The notes under the pieces: generated by a model
Seen by the model: the letters and a program-made list of their open reading frames with translations, nothing else
Database searches by the model: none
Told to the model about the DNA's origin: nothing
Program-made: the position numbers and the translations under genes
NCBI RefSeq assembly: GCF_003144035.1
Contig: NZ_QFWT01000002.1
Coordinates: forward strand, 434,001-498,000
Reading direction: 5' to 3'
Origin: Vibrio albus
Lineage (GTDB): Bacteria > Pseudomonadota > Gammaproteobacteria > Enterobacterales > Vibrionaceae
Length of the DNA: 64,000 nucleotides
Shown here: positions 42,048-52,595 of the stretch, piece by piece
How the letters are laid out: each line of letters starts with the position of its first letter
Numbering within the stretch: the stretch's first letter is position 1

Positions 42048-44270
42048 TTATCCTAACCGTTTGACTGTAATGACATCTTTTACCTGCTCGACTCTGGCTG
42101 TGATACGACCCAGATCTTCAATACTTTGTACTTCAATATCAAAGTCCATAATCGACATTTGCCGTTTATAGTCGGTCCGGCTCTTCATGCCGGTCACTTT
42201 CAGTTTTTCATTCGCCAGTAGTGTCGTGATGTCTTTCAGCAGACCACCTCTCTCTAAAGCTTCCACCCTTAATGTCAGAATATAGGAGCCGCCCATACCC
42301 CGTCCCCAGACGGTATCAATGATTCGCTCAGGAGCATGGATACGCAATTCAGCCAGTTGTTCACAATCCGCTCGGTGTACCGATATTCCTCTGCCCTGAG
42401 TGATATAGCCGCAGATAGGATCACCCGGGATAGGCTGACAGCAACGGGCCAGATGGGTCATCAGATTATCAACCCCTTCTACAACCACAGCGTCTTTATG
42501 CGGACGGCTCTGGTGCTGTGTTTTCGCTTCTGAACCCTGAAGCTTTTCCAGTGCCTGTTTATCTTCTTCCTCGGCTGTCGGTTTATTCACCAGCGCGTTG
42601 ATATGGTTGATAACCTGATTAATCCGCAGATCACCACTGCCGATGCCGACATACAGCTCATCCGGTGACTTGACATTGAAACGCTTGAGAGCATATTCGC
42701 TGGCATCCTTTAATGTGGCACCAATCTTGTGTAACTCGTGTTCCAGTATTTCCCGACCGGCTTCCAGGTTTTTCTCCCGGCTCTGCTTACGGAACCAGGC
42801 ATTGATCTTGGCCCGGGCGCGCCCGGAATGTACAAATCCCAGCGATGGATTCAGCCAGTCCCGGGAAGGGTTCGGCTCTTTAGCCGTAATGATCTCAACC
42901 TGATCCCCCATCGCCAGTTTATGGGTGAAAGGAACAATGCGTCCGCCAACCTTAGCCCCGATACAACGGTGGCCGACTTCAGAGTGAATATGATAGGCAA
43001 AGTCGAGTGGAGTGGCCCCCATCGGCAGGTCGACCACATCACCACGCGGGGTAAAGGCGTATACCCGATCATCAAACACCTGAGAGCGCAACTCATCCAG
43101 CATTTCGCCGGAGTCTGACATTTCTTCCTGCCAGTCGAGCAGTTTACGCAGCCAGGTTATCTTTTCGTCATAACCGCTGCGCCCGCCACTGCCGCCCTCT
43201 TTGTATTTCCAGTGCGCGGCAACACCAAGCTCCGACTCTTCGTGCATTTGCTTGGTACGGATCTGGATTTCGATTGTCTTACCTTCCGGCCCCAGGATCA
43301 CGGTATGGATAGACTGATAACCGTTAGGTTTTGGGTTGGCAACGTAATCGTCAAATTCGCTTGGCAGATGCTTATATTTGGTATGAACAACACCCAGAGC
43401 GGCATAACAATCCTGTAGCTGATCAGCGATAATACGTACTGCCCGCACATCGAAGAGCTCATCAAAGGCAAGGCTCTTTTTCTGCATTTTGCGCCAGATA
43501 CTGTAGATATGCTTGGGGCGGCCACTCACTTCAGCATTAATGCCAGAGGCCTTCATTTCGTTTTCCAGGTCTGTCACAAAGTCGGTAATATTGTGCTCAC
43601 GGTCAATCCGACGTTCAGACAGCTGCTTGGCTATCTGTTTGTAGGTATTGGCGTGCTGATAACGAAAAGCGTAATCTTCGATCTCCCATTTCAGCTGACC
43701 GATCCCCAAACGGTTCGCCAATGGTGCATAAATGTTGGAACATTCCCGGGCTGCCGCCTGACGCACTTCATCCGGTTCTTTTTTCACTTCACGAAGGTTA
43801 CAGATACGTTCTGCCAGCTTAATGATCACACAACGGAAATCATCCACCATCGCCAGTAACATCCGGCGCACATTATCTACCTGACCAGAAGCCTCGGATC
43901 CTTCCAGAGTGACATTCAACTGACCGATGGCCGCCATCTCTTCCACACCATCAATCAGTTTAACGATTTCTTTTCCGTAAGTTTCCTGTAACGCTTCCCG
44001 CTCAAAGTATCCGGCAGAAACAACGGGGAATAATTGAGCAGCCACCAGTGTCGGTTTGTCCATCGACAAAGTGATGAGTATTTCGATCATCTCCCGTCCA
44101 CGCCACAACAGCAGCGTGCTGTTATCCTTGTCCTTTACCAACTCTTCGCAGTGCCGGTAAACCTCCAGCAGTTTCTTAGAGGTGGCCTTTTCCTGCTTCA
44201 GACTGGTTACCCAGGCTTCCAGTTCGAACTGTTCGTTTTTCTTTAAATGTGCGCCACGTACTGCGACCAT
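42048..44270 (-). CDS. relA: GTP pyrophosphokinase RelA ((p)ppGpp synthetase I)
   Basis: RelA makes (p)ppGpp on ribosomes stalled with uncharged tRNA; DksA (12662) is its transcriptional partner. The 740-residue protein has a degenerate hydrolase domain: FPVVSAG stands where SpoT-type enzymes have the HD motif. The synthetase domain (DELFDVRAVRII...NPKPNGYQSIHTVILG...EIQIRT) is intact. TGS (VYAFTPRGDVVDLPMGATPLDFAYHIHSEVG), zinc-finger-like (LARCCQPIPGDPI) and ACT domains follow. Confidence 0.97.
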   Translation of the reverse strand: MVAVRGAHLKKNEQFELEAWVTSLKQEKATSKKLLEVYRHCEELVKDKDNSTLLLWRGREMIEILITLSMDKPTLVAAQLFPVVSAGYFEREALQETYGKEIVKLIDGVEEMAAIGQLNVTLEGSEASGQVDNVRRMLLAMVDDFRCVIIKLAERICNLREVKKEPDEVRQAAARECSNIYAPLANRLGIGQLKWEIEDYAFRYQHANTYKQIAKQLSERRIDREHNITDFVTDLENEMKASGINAEVSGRPKHIYSIWRKMQKKSLAFDELFDVRAVRIIADQLQDCYAALGVVHTKYKHLPSEFDDYVANPKPNGYQSIHTVILGPEGKTIEIQIRTKQMHEESELGVAAHWKYKEGGSGGRSGYDEKITWLRKLLDWQEEMSDSGEMLDELRSQVFDDRVYAFTPRGDVVDLPMGATPLDFAYHIHSEVGHRCIGAKVGGRIVPFTHKLAMGDQVEIITAKEPNPSRDWLNPSLGFVHSGRARAKINAWFRKQSREKNLEAGREILEHELHKIGATLKDASEYALKRFNVKSPDELYVGIGSGDLRINQVINHINALVNKPTAEEEDKQALEKLQGSEAKTQHQSRPHKDAVVVEGVDNLMTHLARCCQPIPGDPICGYITQGRGISVHRADCEQLAELRIHAPERIIDTVWGRGMGGSYILTLRVEALERGGLLKDITTLLANEKLKVTGMKSRTDYKRQMSIMDFDIEVQSIEDLGRITARVEQVKDVITVKRLG

Positions 44271-44371
44271 TGATCTTATCCTAGCTACTTATGAACACTG
44301 GCGCTTTCCTGTGTCATGCCAGTGTGGTTTCTTCTTCTCTTCAACGTATTGTACAGATTTATCTGACAAAC

Positions 44372-45688
44372 TTATCTAACAAACAGGGCCATTGACTCCA
44401 GGTGGCTGGTATGCGGAAACATATCCAGCATGCCCAGTTTTTCCAGTGTATACCCTTGTTGCAGTAAACTCTGCGAATCTCTGGCAAGGGTAGCAGGGTT
44501 ACATGAAACATACACCACTCTTTTCGCCCCCAAGGCAGACAGTTGCTCTATAACGCCCGCCGCTCCTGCTCTTGCCGGATCCAGCAGGACTTTATCAAAC
44601 TGTGCACTGGCCCACTTTTTATCCGTCAGCGCCTGCTCCAGATTGGCCTGAACAAACTCGGTATTATCCAGTTTGTTCAGCTCAGCATTAGCCTTCGCCC
44701 GGATAACCATATCATCCACGCCCTCAACGCCGACAACACGCTCAGCCAGCTTCGCCAGAGGCAGGCTAAAGTTACCCAACCCACAGAACAGGTCCAGTAC
44801 CCGTTCATCAGCTTCGACCTCCAGCCACTCCAGAGCCTGCACCACCATCTGCTGGTTAACGCTGCGGTTAACCTGAATGAAGTTTGTGGGCAAAAACGGG
44901 ATTGTCATACCGATTTCGCTATAGTATGCCTCCTCGCCGCAGACTTGCAGCGGCGCTTTGTCTGCCACCTGAAGATAAAGGGTTACGTTGTTCTTGCGGG
45001 CAAACTCAAGTATGGCCTGTTCATCCGGCTCAGCAAGCGGCTTCAGAGCCCGCAGCAGAACGACACGGGTATTATCCCCCGCCACCAGCTCTACGTGCCC
45101 CAATTGGTCCTGTTGCCTGAAACCGCTCAACAGCTCCCGCAGCTCTGGCAACAACTCGTTCAACTCTGTCGCCAGTACCGGACAACGGTCAATATCGACG
45201 ATTTGCTTACTCTGCTTTTTACGAAAGCCAAAGCTGAACTCGCCAGTCTTGCGGTTTTTCATCAGGCTAAAACGGGCTCTGCGTCGGTAAGCTTTTTCCG
45301 GCCCGGAGATAACCGGCTCCAGTTCAGCCTCTTCTCCGGCAAACTTCTTCACCAACTGGCGTAACGACTGCTGTTTGTACTCCTGCTGATTGTCATCATT
45401 CAGGTGCTGCATATTACAGCCGCCGCACTGATTATAGTGAGGGCAAAAGGGTTCGGTTCTTTGCGGGCTGGCCGACAGGATTTTGATCAGGTTGGCTCTG
45501 GCGTACTTACTCTTACTTTCCGTAAGCTGGATCAGTACCTCTTCTCCCGGCAGTCCCCCTTCGACAAACACAGGCTTCCGGTTTAAATAGCCGATACCAG
45601 CGCCATGATGATCCAACTTTTCGATCATTATCGGCTGATGTTTGGTGACTAACGGGTTTTTCTTCTTTGGTTGATAAAAACGTGCCAT
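44372..45688 (-). CDS. rlmD: 23S rRNA (uracil-1939-C5) methyltransferase RlmD
   Basis: RlmD (formerly RumA) methylates U1939 of 23S rRNA. The 438-residue protein has an N-terminal TRAM domain and the iron-sulfur cysteine cluster [15 protein letters not shown] plus a later CPV. The SAM site is [15 protein letters not shown], and the nucleophile is in [13 protein letters not shown]. It is first of rlmD-relA-mazG and divergent from barA. Confidence 0.97.
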   Translation of the reverse strand: MARFYQPKKKNPLVTKHQPIMIEKLDHHGAGIGYLNRKPVFVEGGLPGEEVLIQLTESKSKYARANLIKILSASPQRTEPFCPHYNQCGGCNMQHLNDDNQQEYKQQSLRQLVKKFAGEEAELEPVISGPEKAYRRRARFSLMKNRKTGEFSFGFRKKQSKQIVDIDRCPVLATELNELLPELRELLSGFRQQDQLGHVELVAGDNTRVVLLRALKPLAEPDEQAILEFARKNNVTLYLQVADKAPLQVCGEEAYYSEIGMTIPFLPTNFIQVNRSVNQQMVVQALEWLEVEADERVLDLFCGLGNFSLPLAKLAERVVGVEGVDDMVIRAKANAELNKLDNTEFVQANLEQALTDKKWASAQFDKVLLDPARAGAAGVIEQLSALGAKRVVYVSCNPATLARDSQSLLQQGYTLEKLGMLDMFPHTSHLESMALFVR

Positions 45689-45830
45689 GCTATTGCTCTG
45701 ATATCGCTATTTTTATAAAAAACAAGCTTCCTCCCACTATTTTTACCGGGAAGAATTGTCGAAATGGTTGGCTTTGATTTAAGCTACTGCATATTTTCCC
45801 ATATCCAGACATCCTTGTAATCAGGTAAAC

Positions 45831-48605
45831 ATGACCAAATATGGTTTGCGCGCCCGCGTTATTACATTAACCCTTGCTCCTACCCTGGTTATCGGGTTGC
45901 TATTAAGTACGTTCTTCACCCTGAATCGTTATAATGATCTGGAAAACCAGCTCATCGACTCCGGAACCAGTATCCTCGAACCATTGGCGATTGCCAGCGA
46001 ATACGGCATGCTGCAACAAAGCCATGATGCCGTCCGGCGTTTGATCGGCTACGCACACCGGAAAAACTCCGATATCATCCGCAGTATTGCGGTATTCGAT
46101 GCAAAACATCAGCTGTTTGTCACCTCTAATTTCCATCCGAACTTCGAATCTCTCAAGCTGGCAAAAGATAAACCAATACCACTACTGACCAGCATTGAAG
46201 TCATTGATTCCCGCGTTATTTTGCACGCCCCTATTCTGGCTGAAGGCCAGTTTGATATCGAGAACGGGTTAAGAACCGATATGACCAAAGTGCTGGGTTA
46301 TATTGCGATGGAACTGGACACCTCACCATTAAGACTGCAGCAGTATCAGGAAGTCTTCGCGGCCTTGATTGTTCTGGTGCTTGGGCTTTCGATGGCAGGC
46401 CTGTTTGCTTACAAACTGATGCAGGAAGTCACCCAGCCGATCACGAATATGAAGCGTACGGTCGACAAAATACGCCGCGGGCATCTGGATTCACGCATAG
46501 AAGGAAAGATGCACGGTGAACTAGATACGCTGAAAAATGGTATCAACGCCATGGCGATGTCTCTGTCAGAGTACCATATGGAGATGCAAAACAGCATCGA
46601 TCAGGCTACCTCGGATCTACGGGAAACACTGGAACAGTTGGAAATTCAGAACGTTGAGTTAGATCTGGCTAAAAAACGGGCTCAGGAAGCCGCCCGGGTT
46701 AAATCCGAGTTCCTGGCCAACATGTCGCACGAGCTGAGAACCCCACTGAACGGCGTGATTGGGTTTGCCCGTCAGATGCTGAAAACCAACCTGACCTCCA
46801 GCCAGACCGACTACCTGCAAACCATCGAACGTTCAGCCAATAACCTGCTGAATATCATCAATGACATTCTGGACTTCTCCAAGCTGGAAGCAGGAAAACT
46901 CCTGCTGGAAAACATCCCGTTTGAATTTCAGGAGAATCTGGAAGAAGTGGTCAGCCTGCTGGCCCCTTCCGCTCATGAAAAAGGGCTGGAACTCACCCTT
47001 AAGGTCGATCCAAAGGTACCCAAAGGACTGGTCGGTGATCCTCTACGCATACAGCAAGTGCTGACTAACCTGGTCGGTAACTCCATCAAATTTACAGAAC
47101 GGGGCAATATTGATATTACCGTTGAGCTCAAGGCAGAACATAAAGACTCTGCGGAGCTACAGTTTATGATCCGTGATACCGGTATTGGTATTTCGGAACG
47201 TCAACAGGCCCAGCTCTTTCAAGCCTTCAGTCAGGCTGATGCCAGTATATCCCGACGCTATGGCGGTACCGGACTCGGACTGGTTATCTCCCGTAAACTG
47301 GTTGGACAAATGGGGGGGGAGATCAGCCTGACCAGCCGCCTGCACCAGGGGTCAACGTTCTGGTTTACTCTGCACCTGGCAACGACCGATCTCCCTCTTG
47401 GGCAACCGATTGATAAACAGATTCTGAAAGATAAACAGATTCTGCTGATAGAGCCAAATATGCAGGCAGCCTCGGTAATCCAGACCATGCTGACACACGA
47501 AGGGCTGCAGGTCACTTACCAGGCCAGTGTGCCGGATCAGTGCCAGCCACAGGACTGCGTATTAATTAACCTGTCACCCAAATACCCCTGCGATGAGAAT
47601 GATATTCAGGAATGGGTCGAAACTATCCAGCAGTACACAAGACAAATTATCATTGGCTTGCCCAGTACCGAGCTGGCTCTGGCTGAAAAACTGGTACAAA
47701 CATTACCGGTGCAGTGCCTGACCAAACCGATTTCGCGACGTAAGTTACTGCTCACATTGACTCAACACCAGCCAGTAACACCGGTGGTGTCTCTTGCTGA
47801 ACCGGTGACCGATGAGGAAAAACTGCCACTGAAGGTAATGGCGGTCGACGATAACCCGGCAAACCTGAAACTGATTTCTGCGCTATTAGCGGAAAGGGTG
47901 GAACATGTTGTCACCTGTACCGGCGGTCATCAGGCGGTTGAAGAAGCCAGGCAACAGAGGTTCGATATGATCCTGATGGACATTCAGATGCCTCATATGG
48001 ACGGCGTACAGGCCTGTCAGCATATAAAAGCGACACCTCTGAATAAGCAAACGCCTGTCATCGCAGTCACAGCGCATGCCATGACCGGTGAACGAGACCG
48101 ACTGCTGAAAGCCGGTATGGATGACTACCTGACTAAACCCATTGAAGAACACATACTGCAGCAGGTTCTAGTCCACTGGAACCCTGAGACCGATACCAGT
48201 CAGGTAGAAAAAGTGGTTCTGAGCGACACCCCGGCAGAAGCACAGCCACAACCGGCCAGGCGGGTTATCGATTGGAACATTGCGCTAAAGCAGTCTGCGA
48301 ATAAGGCATCCCTGGCCCGTGAAATGCTGGATATGCTAGTCAGTTATATTGGGGAAGTTAATAGCGTTGTGGAACAGGCACTATCTGATGATACCTACCC
48401 GGTAAGCACCCTGCTGCATCATGTCCATAAACTGCATGGCAGTTGCTCGTATTGTGGTGTACCAAGATTAAAGGCCGTCTGTGCAACCATCGAGAAGAAC
48501 CTGCGTTCAGGGATGACAATTGAGGATACCGAGCCAGAACTGTTTGAACTGCAGGATGAGATGGAGAAAGTCGTGACAGCAGCTAAAGAATACCTAGAAG
48601 GCTAG
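45831..48605 (+). CDS. barA: Hybrid sensor histidine kinase BarA (VarS)
   Basis: BarA/VarS phosphorylates UvrY/VarA, which drives the Csr regulatory RNAs. The 924-residue protein has an N-terminal membrane helix (about 10-30), a periplasmic sensor, a second helix near 170-190 and HAMP (about 190-245). The kinase domain has H300 in NMSHELRTPLNG and the ATP motifs NLVGNSIKF, DTGIGIS and GGTGLGL. A degenerate receiver-like segment (about 530-650), a true receiver with D717 (MDIQMPHMDG) and an HPt domain with H866 follow. Its TAG stop lies in the first GGCTAGA repeat unit. Confidence 0.96.
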   Translation: MTKYGLRARVITLTLAPTLVIGLLLSTFFTLNRYNDLENQLIDSGTSILEPLAIASEYGMLQQSHDAVRRLIGYAHRKNSDIIRSIAVFDAKHQLFVTSNFHPNFESLKLAKDKPIPLLTSIEVIDSRVILHAPILAEGQFDIENGLRTDMTKVLGYIAMELDTSPLRLQQYQEVFAALIVLVLGLSMAGLFAYKLMQEVTQPITNMKRTVDKIRRGHLDSRIEGKMHGELDTLKNGINAMAMSLSEYHMEMQNSIDQATSDLRETLEQLEIQNVELDLAKKRAQEAARVKSEFLANMSHELRTPLNGVIGFARQMLKTNLTSSQTDYLQTIERSANNLLNIINDILDFSKLEAGKLLLENIPFEFQENLEEVVSLLAPSAHEKGLELTLKVDPKVPKGLVGDPLRIQQVLTNLVGNSIKFTERGNIDITVELKAEHKDSAELQFMIRDTGIGISERQQAQLFQAFSQADASISRRYGGTGLGLVISRKLVGQMGGEISLTSRLHQGSTFWFTLHLATTDLPLGQPIDKQILKDKQILLIEPNMQAASVIQTMLTHEGLQVTYQASVPDQCQPQDCVLINLSPKYPCDENDIQEWVETIQQYTRQIIIGLPSTELALAEKLVQTLPVQCLTKPISRRKLLLTLTQHQPVTPVVSLAEPVTDEEKLPLKVMAVDDNPANLKLISALLAERVEHVVTCTGGHQAVEEARQQRFDMILMDIQMPHMDGVQACQHIKATPLNKQTPVIAVTAHAMTGERDRLLKAGMDDYLTKPIEEHILQQVLVHWNPETDTSQVEKVVLSDTPAEAQPQPARRVIDWNIALKQSANKASLAREMLDMLVSYIGEVNSVVEQALSDDTYPVSTLLHHVHKLHGSCSYCGVPRLKAVCATIEKNLRSGMTIEDTEPELFELQDEMEKVVTAAKEYLEG

Positions 48606-48648
48606 AGGCTAGAGGCTAGAGGCTAGAGGCTAGAGGCTAGAGGCTAGA
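48600..48648 (+). repeat. Seven tandem copies of heptamer GGCTAGA after barA
   Basis: Seven perfect units, a one-base variant of the GACTAGA arrays at 17840 and 20643. The first unit holds the barA stop (48603-48605); a degenerate unit CCTAGAA precedes it. Confidence 0.96.
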
Positions 48649-48748
48649 GAGAATACAGAGCGCTTCGCTTGGAGAATACAGAAGAAAATCTAGATTGTAT
48701 TTTCTTCTGTAATCTTAAGGGAGCCTGTGACCGCTCTGTTATCTTCGT
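48649..48748. repeat. Core of palindromic element between barA and acpS
   Basis: After the heptamers comes GAGAATACAGAGCGCTTCGC, then a 12-base-pair AT-rich hairpin (ACAGAAGAAAAT at 48678-48689 with ATTTTCTTCTGT at 48699-48710). AAGGGAGCCTG-T-GACCGCTCTGT follows, and a near-copy of that tail lies at 50898-50920. The hairpin may terminate the convergent barA and acpS transcripts but has no clear T-run. Confidence 0.7.
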
Positions 48749-49129
48749 TTATGACTCAAACACCACCGTGACCACCGCATAGTGCCGCTCATCTGAAATC
48801 GAAATATGGGTATGGTTCACGCCCATACCCTGTGCGATTTCTTTGGCTTTATTACTGAGCTCAAGCACGGGCTTACCATGCTCATCATTACGCACCACAA
48901 AATCGTGAAGCGTCACGCCATGGGCAATACCGGTTCCCAACGCTTTAGACGCCGCTTCTTTCGCCGCAAAACGTTTGGCCAGATAACGCCCTTTCTGTTT
49001 CAGCCCGGTAAAAACCGTCATTTCGGACTCAGCCAGAATACGTTCAGCAAACGCATCACCGGAACGTTCCAGCGCCTTTTCAATACGCCCGATTTCAGCG
49101 ATATCTGTGCCTAAACCAATAATTGCCAT
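48749..49129 (-). CDS. acpS: Holo-[acyl-carrier-protein] synthase
   Basis: AcpS transfers 4'-phosphopantetheine from CoA to ACP. The 126-residue protein has the signatures [16 protein letters not shown] (with metal-binding Asp) and [17 protein letters not shown]. It is the last gene of the rpoE-to-acpS block and lies six bases after pdxJ. Confidence 0.97.
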   Translation of the reverse strand: MAIIGLGTDIAEIGRIEKALERSGDAFAERILAESEMTVFTGLKQKGRYLAKRFAAKEAASKALGTGIAHGVTLHDFVVRNDEHGKPVLELSNKAKEIAQGMGVNHTHISISDERHYAVVTVVFES

Positions 49130-49135
49130 AGCGAA

Positions 49136-49867
49136 TTACCGGCGCGCCTCAAGCATCGTCGTCTTCATATCCGCAACAGCTTTATCCAGACCATCAAAGA
49201 CAGCACGACCGATAATAGAGTGACCGATATTCAGTTCGTAGATCTCAGGCAAAGCGGCGATTGCAGCAACATTATGGTAAGTCAGGCCATGCCCTGCGTT
49301 AACCGTAATACCTAAATCATCCGCATAGCTGGCCGCAGCCGCGATCTTTTTCAGTTCACTTTGCTGATCCTGATCGGTTTCTGCATCAGCATAATGACCG
49401 GTATGCAACTCAATAAACGGGGCACCACATGCTTTTGCCGCATCAATCTGCTCTCTGCTGGCATCAATAAACAGCGATACTTTAATTCCGGCTTCCGTCA
49501 GTTTTGCTGTCGCGGACTTTATTTTGTCCAGTTGGCCTGCGACATCCAGTCCACCTTCTGTGGTCAGCTCTTCACGCTTTTCCGGTACCAGACACACATA
49601 TTCAGGTTTCGTATTAACGGCAATATCCACCATCTCATCGGTCACCGCCATTTCCAGATTCATGCGAGTCTGAATGGTTTCACGTAGAATACGTACGTCC
49701 CGGTCTTTTATATGTCGACGGTCCTCACGCAAATGGATAGTGATACCATCAGCACCCGCCCGCTCTGCAATTTCTGCCGCATGAACCGGATCGGGGTACT
49801 TGGTACCTCGGGCATTACGCAGAGTGGCAATATGGTCGATGTTGACACCTAAAAGGATTGAACTCAT
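49136..49867 (-). CDS. pdxJ: Pyridoxine 5'-phosphate synthase
   Basis: PdxJ condenses 3-amino-2-oxopropyl phosphate with deoxyxylulose phosphate to form PNP (vitamin B6). The 243-residue protein has [65 protein letters not shown] and [10 protein letters not shown]. It overlaps recO by four bases. Confidence 0.98.
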   Translation of the reverse strand: MSSILLGVNIDHIATLRNARGTKYPDPVHAAEIAERAGADGITIHLREDRRHIKDRDVRILRETIQTRMNLEMAVTDEMVDIAVNTKPEYVCLVPEKREELTTEGGLDVAGQLDKIKSATAKLTEAGIKVSLFIDASREQIDAAKACGAPFIELHTGHYADAETDQDQQSELKKIAAAASYADDLGITVNAGHGLTYHNVAAIAALPEIYELNIGHSIIGRAVFDGLDKAVADMKTTMLEARR

Positions 49868-50595
49868 TTTTCAGTACTCCGTACTATGGGAGCTGTCCTT
49901 AATGTAAATAGCTCCCTGCTTTTTAATGGTTTTCCGCCAAGATAAGGCTTAAGCGCTATACGTGTAAAGCGTTTTGCCGCTTTTAGCTGCTCTTTGGTTA
50001 AAAAGCGCCTTTCAGCAATAGCGATCAGCTCATCACCACGAAAAGTCAGGTTGTCTCGGCGGACACTGGCAATAAAGCCTTTCTGTTCACGATAACGGTA
50101 GGTCATCTCAGGATCGACTGGCTCATCGGTTCCGGCACAATGCAGGAAATCGACTCCATATCCCAAAGCGGACAATAGTGCTAATTCAAATCGTCGCAAA
50201 GGCGGCTCAGGATTATCGACCTGCGCCAGTTCAGATAAAACGTGCAGGTAATCATGAAACAACGCAGGGTAAGGGGTTTCCGGCTCCACCACCCGGGCCA
50301 GCAACTCATTCACATACATAGCCGAGTAGAGGTTAATGCCGTTAAGAGGCAGACCAAGGCTAATAGGTTCAGCCTGACGCAGGGTTTTCATTCCCCCTTT
50401 GCCAGACCACTTCATCAATAAAGGAGTAAAAGGCTGAAGTGCCCCTTTGAGGCTGGAACGCTTGCTGCGAGCGCCTTTAGACATCAGGGTTAACCGGCCA
50501 TATTCCTCACTGAATACGTCCAGGATCAGGCTGGATTCGCTGTAAGGGCGACGATGGAGAACAAAGCAGCGCTGGAGGCTGGAACCTTCACTCAT
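49864..50595 (-). CDS. recO: DNA repair protein RecO
   Basis: RecO works with RecR (and RecF) to load RecA on SSB-coated DNA. It has an N-terminal OB fold ([28 protein letters not shown]), [19 protein letters not shown] and a helical C-terminus. I choose ATG 50595 ([11 protein letters not shown]), because the E. coli protein begins at this point and GAGGGGG lies ten bases upstream. ATG 50604 is too close to that site. The GAGGGGG is the edge of a palindromic repeat. Confidence 0.94.
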   Translation of the reverse strand: MSEGSSLQRCFVLHRRPYSESSLILDVFSEEYGRLTLMSKGARSKRSSLKGALQPFTPLLMKWSGKGGMKTLRQAEPISLGLPLNGINLYSAMYVNELLARVVEPETPYPALFHDYLHVLSELAQVDNPEPPLRRFELALLSALGYGVDFLHCAGTDEPVDPEMTYRYREQKGFIASVRRDNLTFRGDELIAIAERRFLTKEQLKAAKRFTRIALKPYLGGKPLKSRELFTLRTAPIVRSTEK

Positions 50596-50940
50596 GTTAA
50601 CCATGCCCCCTCGTTCCCATGCTCTGCGTGGGAACGCAGACCTGGCTTGATATTCTTACACATGATATTAGTTAGCTATGACCATATAATAATCACAGGC
50701 ACAAGAATACCGACGATTGCTATAGTTCCATATGCATTCCCACGCGGGAGCATGGGAACGAGACAATATTAGTTCGCTATGACCATATAAGAATCACAAG
50801 CACAAGAATACCGACGATTGCTATAGTTCCGTATGCATTCCCACGCGGGAGCATGGGAACGAGATAGCAGCGCAGCGGTCTAGCCTCTGTAATCTATAAG
50901 GGAGCCTGCGACCGCTCTGTAATCTGTATTCTGAACAACC
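50596..50940. repeat. era-recO gap: REPIN-like element with 101-bp tandem duplication
   Basis: The left palindrome CTCGTTCCCA...TGGGAACGCA is at 50610-50638. Two copies of a 101-base segment follow (50665-50765 and 50766-50866), each ending in the right palindrome TGCATTCCCACG...CATGGGAACGAG. They differ at only a few positions. The final 75 bases hold inverted border sequence (GCGCAGCGGTCTAGCCTC, GACCGCTCTGT, CTGTATTCTG) of the heptamer-type element. No gene is visible. Confidence 0.88.
50665..50866. repeat. Two tandem copies of a 101-base segment
   Basis: Both copies start ATATTAGTT, run through GCTATGACCATATAA and CACAAGAATACCGACGATTG, and end with the palindromic unit. The high identity implies recent duplication. 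Confidence 0.93.
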
Positions 50941-51915
50941 CTAATCCAGGTCGTCGATATAACCCAGTGATCGCAAAGCACGTTCGTCATCTGCCCAACC
51001 GGATTTCACTTTAACCCAGGTTTCCAGATACACTTTGCGCCCGAACAGCTCTTCCATATCCAGACGGGCTTCACGGCCGATGGTTTTGATCTTCTCGCCA
51101 CCTTTTCCTATCACCATTTTCTTCTGACCGCTGCGTTCAACCAGAATCAGCGCATTGATATGAAAACCATCCGTTTCAGGATTATAGTCAAAACGTTCTA
51201 TCTCAACCGTGACGGAGTAAGGTAACTCGTCGCCGGTAAAACGCATCAACTTCTCACGCAGAATTTCAGAGGCCATAAAGCGCTGAGAGCGATCCGTGAC
51301 ATACTCTTCCGGGAAGTGATGAACCGCTTTTGGCAGGTGTTCGCGCACATGTTTACGAATCGCATCGGTATTTTTGCCATGTTTGGCAGAAATCGGGATC
51401 ACGTCAACAAAGTCCATCTTTTTAGACAGTTCGTGCATGTGCAGCATCACTTCATTGCGATCTTTCACGTTGTCCACTTTGTTCACACAAAGTACGACAG
51501 GGAAGTTCGCCTTCTTCAGCTTAGTCAGCACCATCTCATCATCGTCAGTCCAGTGCGTGCCTTCTACCAGGAACAGCACCAGATTAACGTCACTCAGGGA
51601 GCTATTAGCCGCACGGTTCATCAGACGGTTGATCGCCCGCTTCTCCTCGATGTGCAACCCGGGAGTATCCACATAGATAGCCTGATAGTCACCATCAGTG
51701 TCCACCCCCATAATACGGTGACGAGTCGTCTGCGGTTTACGGGAAGTAATAGATATTTTCTGCCCCAGAATATGGTTCAGCAGCGTTGATTTACCCACAT
51801 TCGGACGCCCGACAATGGCAATAAAACCACAGTGCTGGTTGTCCGGACTCGTGCTTGCTTCTCCGTGCGAAGCAAAGTACGCATCCAGATCAAATTCGTT
51901 GTTCTCATCAGACAT
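50941..51915 (-). CDS. era: GTPase Era
   Basis: Era binds the 3' end of 16S rRNA and helps 30S assembly. The 324-residue protein has G1 [13 protein letters not shown]3 DTPGLH, G4 NKVD, and a C-terminal KH domain with [13 protein letters not shown]. It overlaps rnc by eight bases, as usual. Confidence 0.97.
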   Translation of the reverse strand: MSDENNEFDLDAYFASHGEASTSPDNQHCGFIAIVGRPNVGKSTLLNHILGQKISITSRKPQTTRHRIMGVDTDGDYQAIYVDTPGLHIEEKRAINRLMNRAANSSLSDVNLVLFLVEGTHWTDDDEMVLTKLKKANFPVVLCVNKVDNVKDRNEVMLHMHELSKKMDFVDVIPISAKHGKNTDAIRKHVREHLPKAVHHFPEEYVTDRSQRFMASEILREKLMRFTGDELPYSVTVEIERFDYNPETDGFHINALILVERSGQKKMVIGKGGEKIKTIGREARLDMEELFGRKVYLETWVKVKSGWADDERALRSLGYIDDLD

Positions 51916-52585
51916 TAGTCAGTGTTCCCAAAGCTAATTCAGCAGCCGCCTGCTCTGCCTTGCGGCGACTGGTGCCTTTACCGATAACAGGTTTATCCAC
52001 ACCTGAAACTTCACACGAAACCGTAAATTCCTGATTATGCGCTTCGCCTTTAATATTCGTCACAGAATAAACAGGTAACGGTTTTTTGCGCCCCTGTAAA
52101 AACTCCTGCAAACGAGTCTTAGGGTCTTTCTGAGACACACCAGGCTGAATTTTATCCAGACGCTCCTGATACCAGGAAAGTACAACCTGGCGAACAGTCT
52201 CAATATCACTGTCCAAATAAATTGCACCGATAATCGCCTCGACAGCATCTGCCAGAATAGAATCCCGGCGGAAACCACCGCTTTTCAGCTCACCTGGACC
52301 TAATTTTAAGTAATCTCCCAGCACAAACTCACGTGCCAGTTCCGCCAGTGTATGGCCACGAACCAGTGTCGCACGCATACGGCTCATATCCCCTTCATTC
52401 ACTTTAGGAAAGCGATGATAGAGATCGTCAGCGATGACAAAACTTAAAATTGAATCGCCCAGAAACTCAAGACGTTCATTATGTTGACTGTTGGCACTGC
52501 GATGTGTCAGCGCCAGATTAATCAGGCCACTATCATTAAACTGATAGCCGACCCTTCTCTCTAATCGATTAATAGGAGTAGTCAT
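51908..52585 (-). CDS. rnc: Ribonuclease III
   Basis: RNase III cuts double-stranded RNA, including rRNA precursors. From ATG 52585 ([16 protein letters not shown]) it has 225 residues, matching the family. A longer frame from 52681 would overlap lepB and has no conserved sequence. The signature [12 protein letters not shown] and a C-terminal dsRNA-binding domain ([13 protein letters not shown]...[18 protein letters not shown]) are intact. It starts ten bases after the lepB stop. Confidence 0.97.
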   Translation of the reverse strand: MTTPINRLERRVGYQFNDSGLINLALTHRSANSQHNERLEFLGDSILSFVIADDLYHRFPKVNEGDMSRMRATLVRGHTLAELAREFVLGDYLKLGPGELKSGGFRRDSILADAVEAIIGAIYLDSDIETVRQVVLSWYQERLDKIQPGVSQKDPKTRLQEFLQGRKKPLPVYSVTNIKGEAHNQEFTVSCEVSGVDKPVIGKGTSRRKAEQAAAELALGTLTNV

Positions 52586-52595
52586 ACTCTCTCTG

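Noticed and set aside
44543..45364. 273-codon open frame on the plus strand across rlmD
   Set aside because: It lies wholly antisense to rlmD, whose motifs are intact. It has no ribosome site and a composition expected of a shadow frame.
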